A stretch of DNA of 64,000 nucleotides from Sulfitobacter albidus (GTDB taxonomy: Bacteria; Pseudomonadota; Alphaproteobacteria; Rhodobacterales; Rhodobacteraceae), in assembly GCF_018200035.1 (NCBI RefSeq), contig NZ_CP073581.1, positions 2,476,501 to 2,540,500 on the forward strand. Direction: 5' to 3'. The position numbers were made by a program, and so were the translations under genes. The notes under the pieces were generated by a model. It ran no database searches and was not told where the DNA came from. It saw only the letters and a program-made list of their open reading frames with translations. Of this stretch, positions 37,174-49,028 are shown in pieces (position 1 is the stretch's first letter; every line of letters begins with the position of its first letter).

Positions 37174-38469
37174 ATCGCGGCCCCCAGATCCAACGCTTCG
37201 GCAAAGCCTTCGGCCTCGGCGAATTCATCGCGCGCGACCTGACTCACGCCCGCCAGACCCGCGACATTCTCAAGGCTGAGCGTGACGGCCATGTGGCGCA
37301 TCAGCGGGTAGGTGACAAAGGTGTGGTGCAGCACGTTCCACAACAGGAATACCCCCAGATACAGGACCGCCACCACGGCAATCGAGAGCCAGCGCGGCAG
37401 GGCCGCCAACGGGTCGGCGCCGTTCACCTGTGATTCAAGGAATGTGTCAAAGCCGATCAGGCCAAGCCCCAGAAACACCACAAGGATCAGCCCGAAGACA
37501 AGGCTCAGATAGGCCAGCGTCGTGCCCAGCGTATAGATCATCGATACCCGCAGCCCCTTGAGGGTCGAGCGCAGGCGCACGCCCAGCGCCGACTTGTGAT
37601 TGGCGAGGATGCGCTTGCTGACAAAGCGGTAGTGCACCGCGCCATAGATCAGCGCCGCCAGCAGCGGCAGCGCCAGAAACAGCCGCCCCGGCGCGTTGAG
37701 TGCGACAAAAAACGCGGGATCGGCGGTCAGCGGATCAAACTGCTCCAGCAGGGTATCGAGCGAGGCGTCACCGCCCGGATAGACCGGCGCGAAATAGATC
37801 ACCCACAGCGCCCACAGACCCGTCGCCAGTAGGGCGGCGACAAAGGGCCATGTGGCGGGGATCAGCATTTGCCAGCGCCCCTCCTGCCGCAAATGGGCGG
37901 AGCCGAAGAACGTGCGGTCGGTCTTGTATTTCTCCAGCCAGAACGTCATGCGCGGCCACAGGACGCCCAGCGTGCAGAGCGTCAGCACCCAATGCACCAG
38001 CGCACGCCAGGCATAGCCCCAGGCCCCCGGCTCCAGCCCGAAACGCACGCTGCGCCAGCGGGTGCGCCCCAGCACGTAGCGCCGCGCGCGGTATTGCGCA
38101 TAGAACCACAGCGGCACCACGCCGATGAAGCTGCCCGCGTAGCCGATGAACGCGCTTTGAAAGACCGAGAAGCTGACGAACATCAGCGCAAGGTTCACGA
38201 TGCCGATGTAGAACGTCAGGATCACCACGGCGATGAAAAAGCCCAACAGCTTCTCCCAAGGATCGCCCACGTATTCCAGCGGATGACCACCGGGGCGGAT
38301 CGCCGACCAGTACCAGCGGCGCAGGCGGGTTTTCATCCAAAAGCGGTAAAAGCCCAGCGTCAGGATCGACCAAAAGCCGGTTTTCAACGCCAGCCAGAAC
38401 AGCGCCGAGCGGTTGCCGGTGAAATAGACGCTTAAACCGGCGGCAGGCACCGGGGGCGGCGCGCCCGCC

Positions 38470-38489
<20 letters not shown>
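37170..38489 (-). CDS. DUF898 (YjgN-type) multi-spanning membrane protein
   Basis: A protein of 439 residues (GTG start at 38489) with a soluble Pro-rich N-terminus and about six to eight membrane helices in two DUF898-like repeats ([38 protein letters not shown]). It overlaps the parC end by 20 bases and the protease start by four. A GTG at 38528 is an alternative start. The function of DUF898 is unknown; YjgN is reported in E. coli as an inner-membrane protein. Its linkage to an M48 protease suggests that the two act together in the membrane. Confidence 0.7.
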
Positions 38490-40773
<2,284 letters not shown>

Positions 40774-40972
40774 GGCCCTTGTCTAGCGCCGGGCCTTTGC
40801 GGCGACAAGCGGGTGTTTGCGCTCCTGCCTCGCCGCGAACGCGAAAGCGTGGCGATTCAGTGACGAGTCAACTTTCTTGGTTTTTCCCCTCAAAAAATAT
40901 CAATTCCTGGTTTATTGAACTTTTGGGGGAAGCGGCGCGTTCCGTTTCTGAGATGTCTGCGGGAGATCAATT

Positions 40973-41566
40973 ATGAAAACGTTTATCGGTTTGACCTTTG
41001 CCTTTCTGGCATTCGCTTTCTACGAGATGAGCGGCGGCTCCGAGTTCGAGCCCGCAAGCGCACGGATCGAGGCGCAAGCACCTGTCGCGACGGCAGAGGC
41101 GGCCCCCGCCCCCAAGATCGGGATCACCCGGACCGCAGCGGTTGCGCCTGAGCCGCAAGTAACCCGTGTCGCCCTCAACCTGACCAACCTTCAGGACGCG
41201 ACAGAAGCCGCTACCGCCCCCGACGCTTCAAAAATCACGGCCACGCCGGGAAATAACGATGTTCAGATCACGCCGGTTGCCCTTGATCAGGGTGATGCAA
41301 ATGCCACTGAAGAGTCGCCGCAGATCATCCTTCCGAGCCTGATCGCCACCACGCCCGAGGCGCCACGCGGCGACATTCGCGAGGTCTCCGGCAACCGCGT
41401 GAACGTGCGCGGCGGTCCCAGCACGGATTACGGCGTTGTTGGCAAGCTGACGCGCGGCGACGCGGTGCGTGTGCTCGAGGACAACGGCAACGGCTGGGTC
41501 CTGATGGAAGCCGTGAACGGTGGCACCGAAGGCTGGATGGCCGAATTCCTGCTCACCTCCGGCTGA
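40973..41566 (+). CDS. secreted SH3-domain protein
   Basis: A 197-residue protein with an N-terminal hydrophobic segment (MKTFIGLTFAFLAFAFYEM), a low-complexity Ala/Pro/Thr linker to about residue 130, and a C-terminal bacterial SH3 domain (GNRVNVRGGPSTDYGVVGKL, GWVLMEAVNGGTEGWMAEFL). Such domains bind peptidoglycan peptides or zinc in the periplasm. AT-rich sequence upstream (40880-40960) probably holds its promoter. A strong terminator follows, and the SDR start lies right at its end. Confidence 0.8.
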   Translation: MKTFIGLTFAFLAFAFYEMSGGSEFEPASARIEAQAPVATAEAAPAPKIGITRTAAVAPEPQVTRVALNLTNLQDATEAATAPDASKITATPGNNDVQITPVALDQGDANATEESPQIILPSLIATTPEAPRGDIREVSGNRVNVRGGPSTDYGVVGKLTRGDAVRVLEDNGNGWVLMEAVNGGTEGWMAEFLLTSG

Positions 41567-41607
41567 TTCGCGCGCAGCGATTGCAAACGCCCCGAAAACG
41601 CGCCAGT

Positions 41608-41636
41608 GAGGCCTCGCACAATGCGGGGCCTTTTTC
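41608..41636 (+). terminator. terminator after the SH3 gene
   Basis: A stem of AGGCCTCGCA / TGCGGGGCCT type with a 3-base loop, followed by a run of T, ends at 41636. The SDR start codon at 41637 follows immediately. Confidence 0.8.
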
Positions 41637-42463
41637 ATGTCGACACCTAGCATATTGATCACCGGCTGCTCTTCGGGCATCGGCTATGCGGCAGCGCACG
41701 GTCTGCGCGCGCGCGGCTGGCGGGTGTTTGCGGCCTGCCGACAGGAACTGGATTGTGCGCGCCTGCGCGACGAGGGGTTTGAGAGCCCGCAACTGGATTA
41801 CACCGATGCCGACAGCATCATCACCGCGCTCGCGGACGTGCTGGAGGCAACGGGCGGCACGCTGGACGCGCTGTTCAACAACGGCGCCCATGGCACCCCC
41901 GGTGCGGTGGAGGATCTGCCGACGCAGGCGCTGCGCGAGATTTTCGAGGCGAATTTCTTTGGCTGGCACACGCTGACCAATGCCGTGATCCCGGTGATGC
42001 GCGCGCAAGGATCGGGTCGGATCGTGCAATGCTCGTCCGTGCTGGGTCTGGTCGCGCTGCCATGGCGCGGGGCCTATAACGCCACGAAATTCGCGCTCGA
42101 AGGGCTGACCGACACGCTGCGCCTTGAGATGCGCGGCACGGGCGTCCACCCCATCCTGATCGAGCCCGGGCCGATCACCTCGCGCATCCGGCATAATTCG
42201 ATCGCGCATTTCGAGCGCTGGATCGATTGGGAAAACTCTCCTCGCGCCGCGCAATACGAGGCCGAGCTTGGCCCCCGGCTTTATGCCGATACGGGCCCCG
42301 ACAAATTCGAACTGCCCCCGAGGCGGTCGTCAAAAAGCTGATCCACGCCGTCGAGAGCCGCCGCCCGCGCGCGCGCTACTATGTCACGACCCCGACGCAT
42401 ATCGCAGGCACGCTGCGCCGGTTGCTCAGCACCCGCGCGCTGGACCGCGTGATGAGCCGCTAG
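41637..42463 (+). CDS. short-chain dehydrogenase/reductase (1-nt frameshift)
   Basis: An NAD(P)-dependent SDR of about 275 residues once repaired. It has the Rossmann motif ITGCSSGIGYA near residue 8 and the catalytic YNATKFALEG near residue 150. The first frame reads to DKFELPP and then garbles, stopping at 42341. The expected EAVVKKLIHAVESRRPRARY appears in the next frame and runs to 42463. Adding one C to the CCCCC run at 42315-42319 restores it. The start has no clear ribosome-binding site and follows a terminator. A consensus error is the likeliest cause. Confidence 0.85.
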
Positions 42464-42523
42464 GGGGTTGCCGAGCCTGCGCGCCCCGCTACATCCCCAT
42501 CCAGCCAACCCCAAGGAGACCCC

Positions 42524-42718
42524 ATGTCAGATCCGTTTTTCATTCTCATCGTCATCGCCGTGCTGGCGGTTGTCGTGGTACTGATGATGGGGCTTGGCGG
42601 ATTTGCCAAAGGCGGCAAATTCAACGCCCAGAATTCCAACAAGTTGATGCGCTGGCGGATCGGTTTGCAGTTCCTCGCGGTCGTGCTGATCGCGATCTAC
42701 GTCTTTACGCGGAGCTAG
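42524..42718 (+). CDS. twin-transmembrane HIG1-type protein
   Basis: A 64-residue membrane protein with two hydrophobic helices (FFILIVIAVLAVVVVLMMGL and RIGLQFLAVVLIAIYVF) joined by GFAKGGKFNAQNSNKLMRWR, the short-loop signature of bacterial HIG1-domain proteins. The start follows AAGGAGA. It is followed after three bases by the adenosyltransferase gene, so the two are co-transcribed. Bacterial HIG1 proteins have been found with respiratory oxidases; a role here is not shown. Confidence 0.75.
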   Translation: MSDPFFILIVIAVLAVVVVLMMGLGGFAKGGKFNAQNSNKLMRWRIGLQFLAVVLIAIYVFTRS

Positions 42719-42721
42719 ATC

Positions 42722-43294
42722 ATGGTCGTTCTCAACAAGATTTACACCCGCACCGGCGACAAGGGCGATACCGCACTCGGCAACGGGGAGCGAATCGCCA
42801 AGCACGACACGCGGGTCGAAGCCTATGGCACGGCGGATGAACTGAACTGCTTTGTCGGCGTCGCGCGCCTGCACGCGGAGGGAGAGACCGACGAGGCCCT
42901 GTCACGCATCCAGAATGATCTGTTCGATCTGGGCGCCGATTTGTGCCGCCCCGACATGGAAAAAGACGCCGAGGCTGAATACCCGCCGCTGCGCATGGCG
43001 GACGCGCAGGTTGACCGGCTGGAAGCCGAGATCGACGTGATGAACGCCAATCTTGAGCCGCTGCGCAGTTTCATCCTGCCGGGCGGGGCCGAACTGGCCG
43101 CACATCTGCACGTCTGCCGTACCGTGGCACGGCGCGCGGAGCGGTTGGCAACGGCCCTTGGCACCCGCGAGAGCGTGAACGCGGCCGCGGTCACCTACCT
43201 CAACCGCCTCAGCGACTGGTTTTTTGTCGCCGCCCGCGTCGCCAACAACGGCGGCAAGGATGATGTCCTGTGGATTCCGGGCGCCAACCGCTAG
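42722..43294 (+). CDS. PduO-type cob(I)alamin adenosyltransferase
   Basis: Makes adenosylcobalamin from cob(I)alamin and ATP. The 190-residue protein has KIYTRTGDKGDTALGNGERI at the N-terminus and VCRTVARRAERLATALG with the ATP-binding Arg residues near 140, both typical of the PduO family. It is a cytoplasmic trimer in known cases. It lies ahead of etfBA. Adenosylcobalamin is the cofactor of methylmalonyl-CoA and ethylmalonyl-CoA mutases, in line with the acyl-CoA genes nearby. Confidence 0.95.
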   Translation: MVVLNKIYTRTGDKGDTALGNGERIAKHDTRVEAYGTADELNCFVGVARLHAEGETDEALSRIQNDLFDLGADLCRPDMEKDAEAEYPPLRMADAQVDRLEAEIDVMNANLEPLRSFILPGGAELAAHLHVCRTVARRAERLATALGTRESVNAAAVTYLNRLSDWFFVAARVANNGGKDDVLWIPGANR

Positions 43295-43413
43295 GGGTTT
43301 TTAAGCGGTCAGCGCGCATGCAATCGCGGGCGCAAACCCCGCCGAAACGACCGTTACGTGACGTGCGCAGTGTCGCAGATGGCGGTTTTGCCCTATTTTG
43401 CGGCGCGCCGCTT

Positions 43414-43436
43414 CGTTAAACAGGGCTAGATTAACG
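43414..43436. promoter_or_regulatory. inverted repeat upstream of etfB
   Basis: CGTTAA and TTAACG flank an 11-base spacer, about 50 bases before the etfB start. The symmetry suits a dimeric regulator, but no family is assigned. Confidence 0.3.
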
Positions 43437-43484
43437 AGAACGCGCCCGCACGGGCCGCGTCGCAACCCAAGGAGAGACCCGCTC

Positions 43485-44243
43485 ATGAAGGTGCTTGTAC
43501 CTGTCAAACGCGTGATCGACTACAACGTGAAGGTTCGCGTCAAAGCGGACGGTTCCGGCGTCGATCTTGCCAACGTCAAAATGTCGATGAACCCCTTCGA
43601 CGAGATTTCCGTCGAGCAGGCCATCCGCCTCAAGGAAGCGGGCCAGGCCGATGAGGTCGTCGTCGTCTCCATCGGCGTCAAGCAAAGCCAGGAAACCCTG
43701 CGCACCGCCCTCGCCATGGGTGCCGACCGCGCGATCCTGATCGTGGCCACCGATGACGTGCACCAGGACATTGAGCCGCTGACCGTCGCCAAGATCCTCA
43801 AGGGCGTCGTGGACGAAGAGCAGCCCGGCCTCGTGCTCTGCGGCAAGCAGGCGATCGACAATGACATGAACGCGACCGGCCAGATGCTCGCCGCCCTCAT
43901 GGGCTGGAGCCAGGCAACCTTCGCCTCCGAAGTCGAGATTGCGGGCGACAAGGCCAAGGTCACACGGGAAGTGGACGGCGGTTTGCAGACGATCGAAGTG
44001 GCGATGCCCACAGTTGTGACAGTCGATCTGCGTCTGAACGAGCCGCGCTATGCCTCGCTGCCCAACATCATGAAGGCCAAGAAAAAGCCGTTGGATGAAA
44101 AAACACCCAGCGACTACGGCGTGGAAATCGCGCCCCGGCTCGAAATCCTGAAAACCGAAGAACCCGCCGCGCGTGCCGCCGGTATCAAGGTTGGCTCGGT
44201 CGATGAACTTGTCTCGAAACTCAAAGAAGCGGGGGCCGTGTAA
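43485..44243 (+). CDS. etfB: electron transfer flavoprotein subunit beta
   Basis: EtfB binds AMP and, with EtfA, carries electrons from acyl-CoA dehydrogenases to ETF-quinone oxidoreductase. The start at 43485 ([20 protein letters not shown]) follows AAGGAG. The 252-residue product has the family signature [18 protein letters not shown] and the AMP loop region around [19 protein letters not shown]. Its stop overlaps the etfA start by one base. It is functionally linked to the acyl-CoA dehydrogenase at 57904. Confidence 0.96.
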   Translation: MKVLVPVKRVIDYNVKVRVKADGSGVDLANVKMSMNPFDEISVEQAIRLKEAGQADEVVVVSIGVKQSQETLRTALAMGADRAILIVATDDVHQDIEPLTVAKILKGVVDEEQPGLVLCGKQAIDNDMNATGQMLAALMGWSQATFASEVEIAGDKAKVTREVDGGLQTIEVAMPTVVTVDLRLNEPRYASLPNIMKAKKKPLDEKTPSDYGVEIAPRLEILKTEEPAARAAGIKVGSVDELVSKLKEAGAV

Positions 44244-45172
44244 TGGCTGTACTCCTCCTTGCAGAAGTGAACGACGGCGAACTGGCGATGGACGCCACCG
44301 CCAAGGCCGTGACAGCGGCCGTGCAACTGGGCGAAGTGACCGTGCTGTGCGCCGGTGGCTCTGCCGCGGCAGCGGGTGACGCGGCCGCAAAGATCGACGG
44401 CGTGGCAAAAGTGCTCGTCGCCGAGGATGCAAGCCTTGGCCACCGCCTGGCGGAATCCACGGCGGCGCTGATCGTGTCGCTGGCGGATGACTATGAGCAC
44501 ATCGTCGCCCCGGCGACGACCGATGCCAAGAACGTCATGCCCCGCGTGGCAGCCCTGCTGGACGTGATGATCATCTCCGACGCCTCCGGCGTGGTTGATG
44601 GCAGCACATTCGAGCGTCCGATCTACGCGGGCAACGCGATCCAGACCGTGAAATCCTCCGACGCGAAAAAGGTCGTCACCTTCCGTGGCGCCTCCTTTGA
44701 CGCGGCGGGTGAAGGCGGCTCCGCTTCGGTCGAGACGGTGAGCGCGGCAGCCGATCCCGGTCTGTCGAGCTGGGTCGAGGACAAGGTCGCCGAAAGCGAT
44801 CGCCCCGAGCTCACATCGGCTGGTGTCGTTGTCTCCGGCGGTCGCGGTGTCGGCTCCGAAGAAGACTTTGCCATGATCGAAAAACTGGCGGACAAGCTGG
44901 GCGCCGCCGTCGGTGCATCGCGCGCGGCGGTCGATTCGGGCTACGCGCCCAACGACTGGCAGGTCGGCCAGACCGGCAAGGTCGTCGCCCCCGATCTCTA
45001 TGTCGCTGTCGGCATCTCCGGTGCGATCCAGCACCTTGCCGGTATGAAAGACAGCAAGATCATCGTCGCGATCAACAAGGACGAAGAGGCGCCAATCTTT
45101 CAAGTTGCCGACTACGGCCTCGTTGCCGATCTGTTCGAAGCCGTGCCCGAGCTGACAGAAAAGCTCGGCTGA
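44243..45172 (+). CDS. etfA: electron transfer flavoprotein subunit alpha
   Basis: EtfA binds FAD and completes the ETF dimer. The 309-residue protein has an N-terminal ETF fold ([20 protein letters not shown]) and the C-terminal FAD signature [20 protein letters not shown] with [20 protein letters not shown]. The start overlaps the etfB stop by one base, so translation is coupled. A strong terminator follows at 45197-45230. Confidence 0.96.
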   Translation: MAVLLLAEVNDGELAMDATAKAVTAAVQLGEVTVLCAGGSAAAAGDAAAKIDGVAKVLVAEDASLGHRLAESTAALIVSLADDYEHIVAPATTDAKNVMPRVAALLDVMIISDASGVVDGSTFERPIYAGNAIQTVKSSDAKKVVTFRGASFDAAGEGGSASVETVSAAADPGLSSWVEDKVAESDRPELTSAGVVVSGGRGVGSEEDFAMIEKLADKLGAAVGASRAAVDSGYAPNDWQVGQTGKVVAPDLYVAVGISGAIQHLAGMKDSKIIVAINKDEEAPIFQVADYGLVADLFEAVPELTEKLG

Positions 45173-45196
45173 TCGCCTCAAGACGGCGGATATCAG

Positions 45197-45230
45197 GCCC
45201 CATCCGACACACGTCGGGTGGGGCTTTTTT
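45197..45230 (+). terminator. etfBA terminator
   Basis: A GC stem GCCCCATCCGAC / GTCGGGTGGGGC with a 4-base loop and a run of T closes the etfBA unit. Confidence 0.9.
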
Positions 45231-46057
45231 CATGCGCGGATCATCAGATCGTCAATCACCGGAACAAGGGTGCGCGCGATGTGCTCATGCACCTGCGGCC
45301 CAGGCAGACGCCCCGCCGCCCTTTCCTGCGTCGCATCAAACAGCTTTCCGTCCGTCTGCCCGTCAGGCGCATCATAGGTTATCTGCACCTGCGCCGCGCA
45401 GGCAGGCGTGAGCGCGTCGAGCATGGCGGCGCTGACCAGTGGCGGCATCCCCGATCCGCTCAGCCCGCCACGCGCGGGCGGCGCCCCCTCCCCCAGCCAG
45501 AGCAGGACCGCAGGCCCCGCCACGGCGTCCAGCAGCGTGGACATCCGGCGCTGCCACGCGCGTTGCAGCGATTTTGCCACCAATTCGAACCTTTCCGGAT
45601 CATGCCGCCTGAGGAACTGCGTCAGATGCTGCGTGAAATGAAACCGCGCAAAATCCACGTCCGGGTAGAGCCTGCGCAGCACCGGCGCGGCCTGCACGAA
45701 GCGGTCGTTGCGACGCGGATGCACACGGTAGTAGTTGTTGCTTAGATTGATGGCGCCGGGCACCTCGATCACGGTCACTGCCGCCGCCCCGGCCAGCTGA
45801 GGGATCGCTGGATCGCGCAGCAGCATATCAACCCCCATCGTCGGCTGACCCAGATTGACCGACACCACCCCGTTGCCGTGTTCCACGCACATCGGAAAGG
45901 GACGTTCGATAAAGCTGCCGTAGGTCAGCGCCCCGCCCATGAACGCCGTAAACCGCCCATCCGTCGGGCGCGCAGGCCCCCGGAACCGCAGCCGCGACGC
46001 GCCATACGCGCACGGCATATAGTCAAGGGCCTGCGGCCCCAGTACATCACAGGTCAT
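45230..46057 (-). CDS. DUF6473-like protein
   Basis: A protein of about 275 residues, starting MTCDVLGPQALDYMPCAYGA. The region GASRLRFRGPARPTDGRFTA followed by GALTYGSFIERPFP matches the layout I recall for DUF6473 proteins of roseobacters, for which no function is known. No signal or membrane segment is evident. A Met upstream at 46081 is an alternative start. It converges on etfA, so it is not part of that unit. Confidence 0.6.
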   Translation of the reverse strand: MTCDVLGPQALDYMPCAYGASRLRFRGPARPTDGRFTAFMGGALTYGSFIERPFPMCVEHGNGVVSVNLGQPTMGVDMLLRDPAIPQLAGAAAVTVIEVPGAINLSNNYYRVHPRRNDRFVQAAPVLRRLYPDVDFARFHFTQHLTQFLRRHDPERFELVAKSLQRAWQRRMSTLLDAVAGPAVLLWLGEGAPPARGGLSGSGMPPLVSAAMLDALTPACAAQVQITYDAPDGQTDGKLFDATQERAAGRLPGPQVHEHIARTLVPVIDDLMIRA

Positions 46058-46211
46058 TACACCCACCTCATTTTCACCCATCCTCACTCTCACCGAGGGG
46101 CCCTTACGATTCGCTTAAACGGCGGGTTTTGCGAAAGCTTGATACAATCATGGGGCCTTGCGGCGCGTTGCGGGTGCGCCGTAAGGTGGCGCAAACGTGA
46201 AAGGGCAGAGC

Positions 46212-47087
46212 ATGGAAATCCAGACAGTCGGGATCGTGGGCGCGGGCCAGATGGGTAACGGGATCGCGCATGTGATGTCCCTTGCGGGCTATGACGTCAT
46301 GCTCAATGACATCAGTGACGATGCTCTTTCTCGCGCGATGGAGGCGATGCGCGCCAATATGTCCCGTCAGGTCGGGCGTGGCAAAATCGCCGAGGACGAC
46401 ATGGAAGCGGCCCTCGCCCGGATCAAGACCACGACAACGCTGACCGATCTCGGCAGCTCTGATCTGATCATCGAGGCGGCGACCGAGCGCGAAACTGTCA
46501 AACAGGCGATATTCGAAGACCTGTTGCCCGCGCTCAAGCCAGAGACGATCCTGACCTCGAATACCTCGTCGATCTCGATCACCCGTCTGGCCAGCCGCAC
46601 GGACCGGCCCGAGAAATTCATGGGGTTCCATTTCATGAACCCCGTGCCGGTGATGCAGCTGGTCGAGCTTATTCGCGGGATCGCCACGGATGAGCCGACG
46701 TTCAACGCCTGCCGCGAGGTGGTCGCGCGCCTGAACAAGACCGCCGCCAGCGCGGAGGATTTCCCGGCCTTCATCGTCAACCGCATCCTGATGCCGATGA
46801 TCAACGAGGCGGTGTATACGCTGTATGAAGGGGTCGGGTCGGTCGAATCCATCGACAGCTCGATGAAGCTCGGCGCCAATCATCCGATGGGCCCGCTAGA
46901 GCTTGCGGATTTCATCGGCCTCGATACCTGTCTGGCGATCATGAACGTGCTGCACGACGGGCTGGCAGACACCAAATACCGCCCCTGCCCCCTGCTCACC
47001 AAATATGTCGAGGCCGGGTGGCTGGGCCGCAAGTCCAAGCGCGGATTCTACGACTACCGCGGCGATGTGCCGGTGCCGACGCGCTAG
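46212..47087 (+). CDS. hbd: 3-hydroxybutyryl-CoA dehydrogenase
   Basis: Reversibly oxidises 3-hydroxyacyl-CoA with NAD(P). The 291-residue protein starts MEIQTVGIVGAGQMGNGIAH, with a Rossmann GxGxxG near residue 10, a catalytic His in FMGFHFMNPVPVM near residue 140, and NRILMPMINEAVYTLYEGVG. It is monocistronic. Its 3' end overlaps a convergent VOC gene by four bases. The neighbouring Etf genes place it in short-chain acyl-CoA metabolism. Confidence 0.95.
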   Translation: MEIQTVGIVGAGQMGNGIAHVMSLAGYDVMLNDISDDALSRAMEAMRANMSRQVGRGKIAEDDMEAALARIKTTTTLTDLGSSDLIIEAATERETVKQAIFEDLLPALKPETILTSNTSSISITRLASRTDRPEKFMGFHFMNPVPVMQLVELIRGIATDEPTFNACREVVARLNKTAASAEDFPAFIVNRILMPMINEAVYTLYEGVGSVESIDSSMKLGANHPMGPLELADFIGLDTCLAIMNVLHDGLADTKYRPCPLLTKYVEAGWLGRKSKRGFYDYRGDVPVPTR

Positions 47088-47416
47088 GCGCTCTCGACCA
47101 GCACCACCAGATTGCCGTCAGGATCCTTGAGCCGCAGAAACCGCGTGTGCGCGCCCTGCTCGATCTCTTCCGCGCTGGCAATTCCCAGCCGCAACAGTTC
47201 GGCATCCAGCAGCGTGACCCGCAGGGTCAGCGTGCCGCTTCCCACACCGGCACCGCCGGCAAAAAGCTGAAATCCCGCCTCTGGCCCCAGATACCATTCG
47301 CGCAGCCCCTCCATCGGGCTGGCATCCGCCTCGCGGCCAAAAAGATGGGCGTACCATGCGGCACTCACGTCAATGTCGGTGCATGACAGATTGGCCAGGA
47401 TCGCCGTAACGGCCAA
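47084..47416 (-). CDS. VOC/glyoxalase-like protein
   Basis: A 110-residue single-domain VOC-superfamily protein (LSCTDIDVSAAWYAHLFGRE at the start, LRLKDPDGNLVVLVESA at the end). Two betaalphabetabetabeta modules usually bind a metal; the LKDPDGN and VVLVES positions are typical. The substrate is unknown. It begins three bases after the acyltransferase stop, so the two are co-transcribed. Its stop overlaps the hbd end. Confidence 0.75.
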   Translation of the reverse strand: MAVTAILANLSCTDIDVSAAWYAHLFGREADASPMEGLREWYLGPEAGFQLFAGGAGVGSGTLTLRVTLLDAELLRLGIASAEEIEQGAHTRFLRLKDPDGNLVVLVESA

Positions 47417-47419
47417 TGA

Positions 47420-48310
47420 TCAGCCCTTGAGCGCCAGCGTATGCGCGCGCAGCCACGCCATGAAACCGCGCGGATCGTCGGCGCGCGCGTCAATCTCGGC
47501 CGGGTCGATGGGCGCGCCCACGACGGGCGCCTGCGGCTTGTTGCAGCTGTGCACGATCTCGTGCAGCAAAAGGCCCTGGCGCAGCATCGGGGAGAGTTTG
47601 TTGGCGATCTGGTAGGCGCGTGAATTCTGCCCCGGAAAGCGGATCGGCACGACCGTCGCCCCCGAACGGCGGATCATCTTGGCGGTAAAGACGTTCCATT
47701 CCGCCTCAACCGCCGGGCCCCACCACGTCTCGGACGCGGCAACCACGCCGGAGGGGAACAGCGCCACGACGCCGCCTTCCTTCAGATGGGCCATCGCCTT
47801 GGCCCGCATCTCGACGCCTTTGCGCTGCGCGTCGGGGTCATGGGGAAACGGCACCGGGATCATGTAGCTGCCCGCGACCTCATCAATCGACGTCAGAAGC
47901 GAGCGCGTGAGGATACGGTAGTCCGGGCGCACCCGTCCGATCAGATCGGCAAAGATCATGCCGTCGACCATGCCGTGCGGATGGTTTGCGACCACAATGA
48001 CAGGCCCGTCGCGGGGGATCAGATCCAATTGCGCCTGCGGGGTTTGCAGTTCAATGCCCATGGTGTCGAGCGCCGCCCGCCAGAACGCCTGCCCCTTGGG
48101 CGCGCCCCGACGTTCGAATTTGCGGATCATGCGCAGCACGCTGACTTTTCCGCTAACCCATTCGATCCCGGAAATGATCCGCTGCTTGACCGGATCCTCA
48201 AAGGTCGAGGCATAGGAAAGGCTGCGGCGGTCGTATTTTGTAAATGAGATCGTCTCGTCCGCCGGGGCGCGCGCCTCGCGGGCACTTATGTGCTGCGTCT
48301 TATCGACCAC
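47420..48310 (-). CDS. lysophospholipid acyltransferase-like protein
   Basis: A 296-residue member of the LPLAT superfamily. The active-site motif is written NHPHGMVDG (near residue 108), an HX5D variant instead of the usual HX4D. Other blocks include KTILTRSLLTS-like and FPSGVVAASETWWGP. Members transfer acyl groups to glycerolipids or ornithine lipids. It is followed by the VOC gene and preceded by HPr, so it may be in the PTS transcript. The acceptor lipid is not known. Confidence 0.75.
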   Translation of the reverse strand: MVDKTQHISAREARAPADETISFTKYDRRSLSYASTFEDPVKQRIISGIEWVSGKVSVLRMIRKFERRGAPKGQAFWRAALDTMGIELQTPQAQLDLIPRDGPVIVVANHPHGMVDGMIFADLIGRVRPDYRILTRSLLTSIDEVAGSYMIPVPFPHDPDAQRKGVEMRAKAMAHLKEGGVVALFPSGVVAASETWWGPAVEAEWNVFTAKMIRRSGATVVPIRFPGQNSRAYQIANKLSPMLRQGLLLHEIVHSCNKPQAPVVGAPIDPAEIDARADDPRGFMAWLRAHTLALKG

Positions 48311-48343
48311 TTGAGCGTCCTCGTTCTCGTTACCGTGCGCGGG

Positions 48344-48613
48344 TCACATGCCTTCCCCGAATTTGTCGGCCACCAACGCGGTGAGCGCATCCGCCAGGGC
48401 CTCGGCATCGGGACCAGACGTCTCAATGTCAATAAAGCTTCCCTTGGCCGCTGCCAACATCAAAAGCCCCATGATACTGTCGCCCGATGCGCTCTCGCCG
48501 TCCTTGCTGACCTCGGCGGAGGCATCGAATCCCTCGACGACCTCAACCAGTTTGGCAGAGGCACGGGCGTGCAGCCCCTTTTCGTTGACGATTTCCAGCG
48601 TGATACGCGGCAT
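48344..48613 (-). CDS. ptsH: HPr phosphocarrier protein
   Basis: An 89-residue HPr with the phospho-acceptor His15 in NEKGLHARASAKLV and the regulatory Ser46 in ASGDSIMGLLMLAAA, both at the canonical positions. It takes phosphate from Enzyme I and is phosphorylated on Ser46 by HPr kinase, which is encoded upstream in the same operon. No sugar permease of the PTS is in the window, so the circuit looks regulatory. The gene is the sixth in the chvI-to-ptsH series. Confidence 0.93.
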   Translation of the reverse strand: MPRITLEIVNEKGLHARASAKLVEVVEGFDASAEVSKDGESASGDSIMGLLMLAAAKGSFIDIETSGPDAEALADALTALVADKFGEGM

Positions 48614-48635
48614 GGCGGCCTCTTTTTCGGGGGGT

Positions 48636-49028
48636 CTATTCGGCTGAGACGTTCTGCGCGTCGATGTATTTCTTGCCGGCCTCGAGCGCCGCGCGCACCG
48701 CATCCGCAAGGGGCTTGTGGCGGCTTTTCGCCAGTTTGATCAACATCGGCAGGTTCGCTCCGTAGAGGATGCGCCGCCCGGCAGGCTTGCACGCCAGCAG
48801 GCTGAGGTTGGAGGGGGAGCCGCCGTAAAGGTCGGTCACGACAACCACGCCCGCGCCGGTATCCACGGCATCGGCGGCCTCGCAAATCTCACGTTCCTTG
48901 GCGCTGCGGTCATGGTCCGCGCGGATTTCGATCGCGCGCACACCGTTCTGGGATCCCACCACATGCTCGATCGCCGCGAGATATTCCCGCGCCAATCCGC
49001 CATGGGCCACGATCACGATCCCGATCAC
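48636..49028 (-). CDS. PTS EIIA-Man family protein
   Basis: A 130-residue EIIA of the mannose class. The phosphorylated His is His9 in IVIVAHGGLA, equivalent to His10 of E. coli ManX. Other landmarks are TDLYGGSPSNLSLLACKPAG. No EIIB, EIIC or EIID accompanies it, so it probably regulates rather than transports. Its start overlaps the rapZ end by four bases. It takes phosphate from HPr, by analogy with the nitrogen or carbon PTS of other proteobacteria. Confidence 0.9.
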   Translation of the reverse strand: MIGIVIVAHGGLAREYLAAIEHVVGSQNGVRAIEIRADHDRSAKEREICEAADAVDTGAGVVVVTDLYGGSPSNLSLLACKPAGRRILYGANLPMLIKLAKSRHKPLADAVRAALEAGKKYIDAQNVSAE

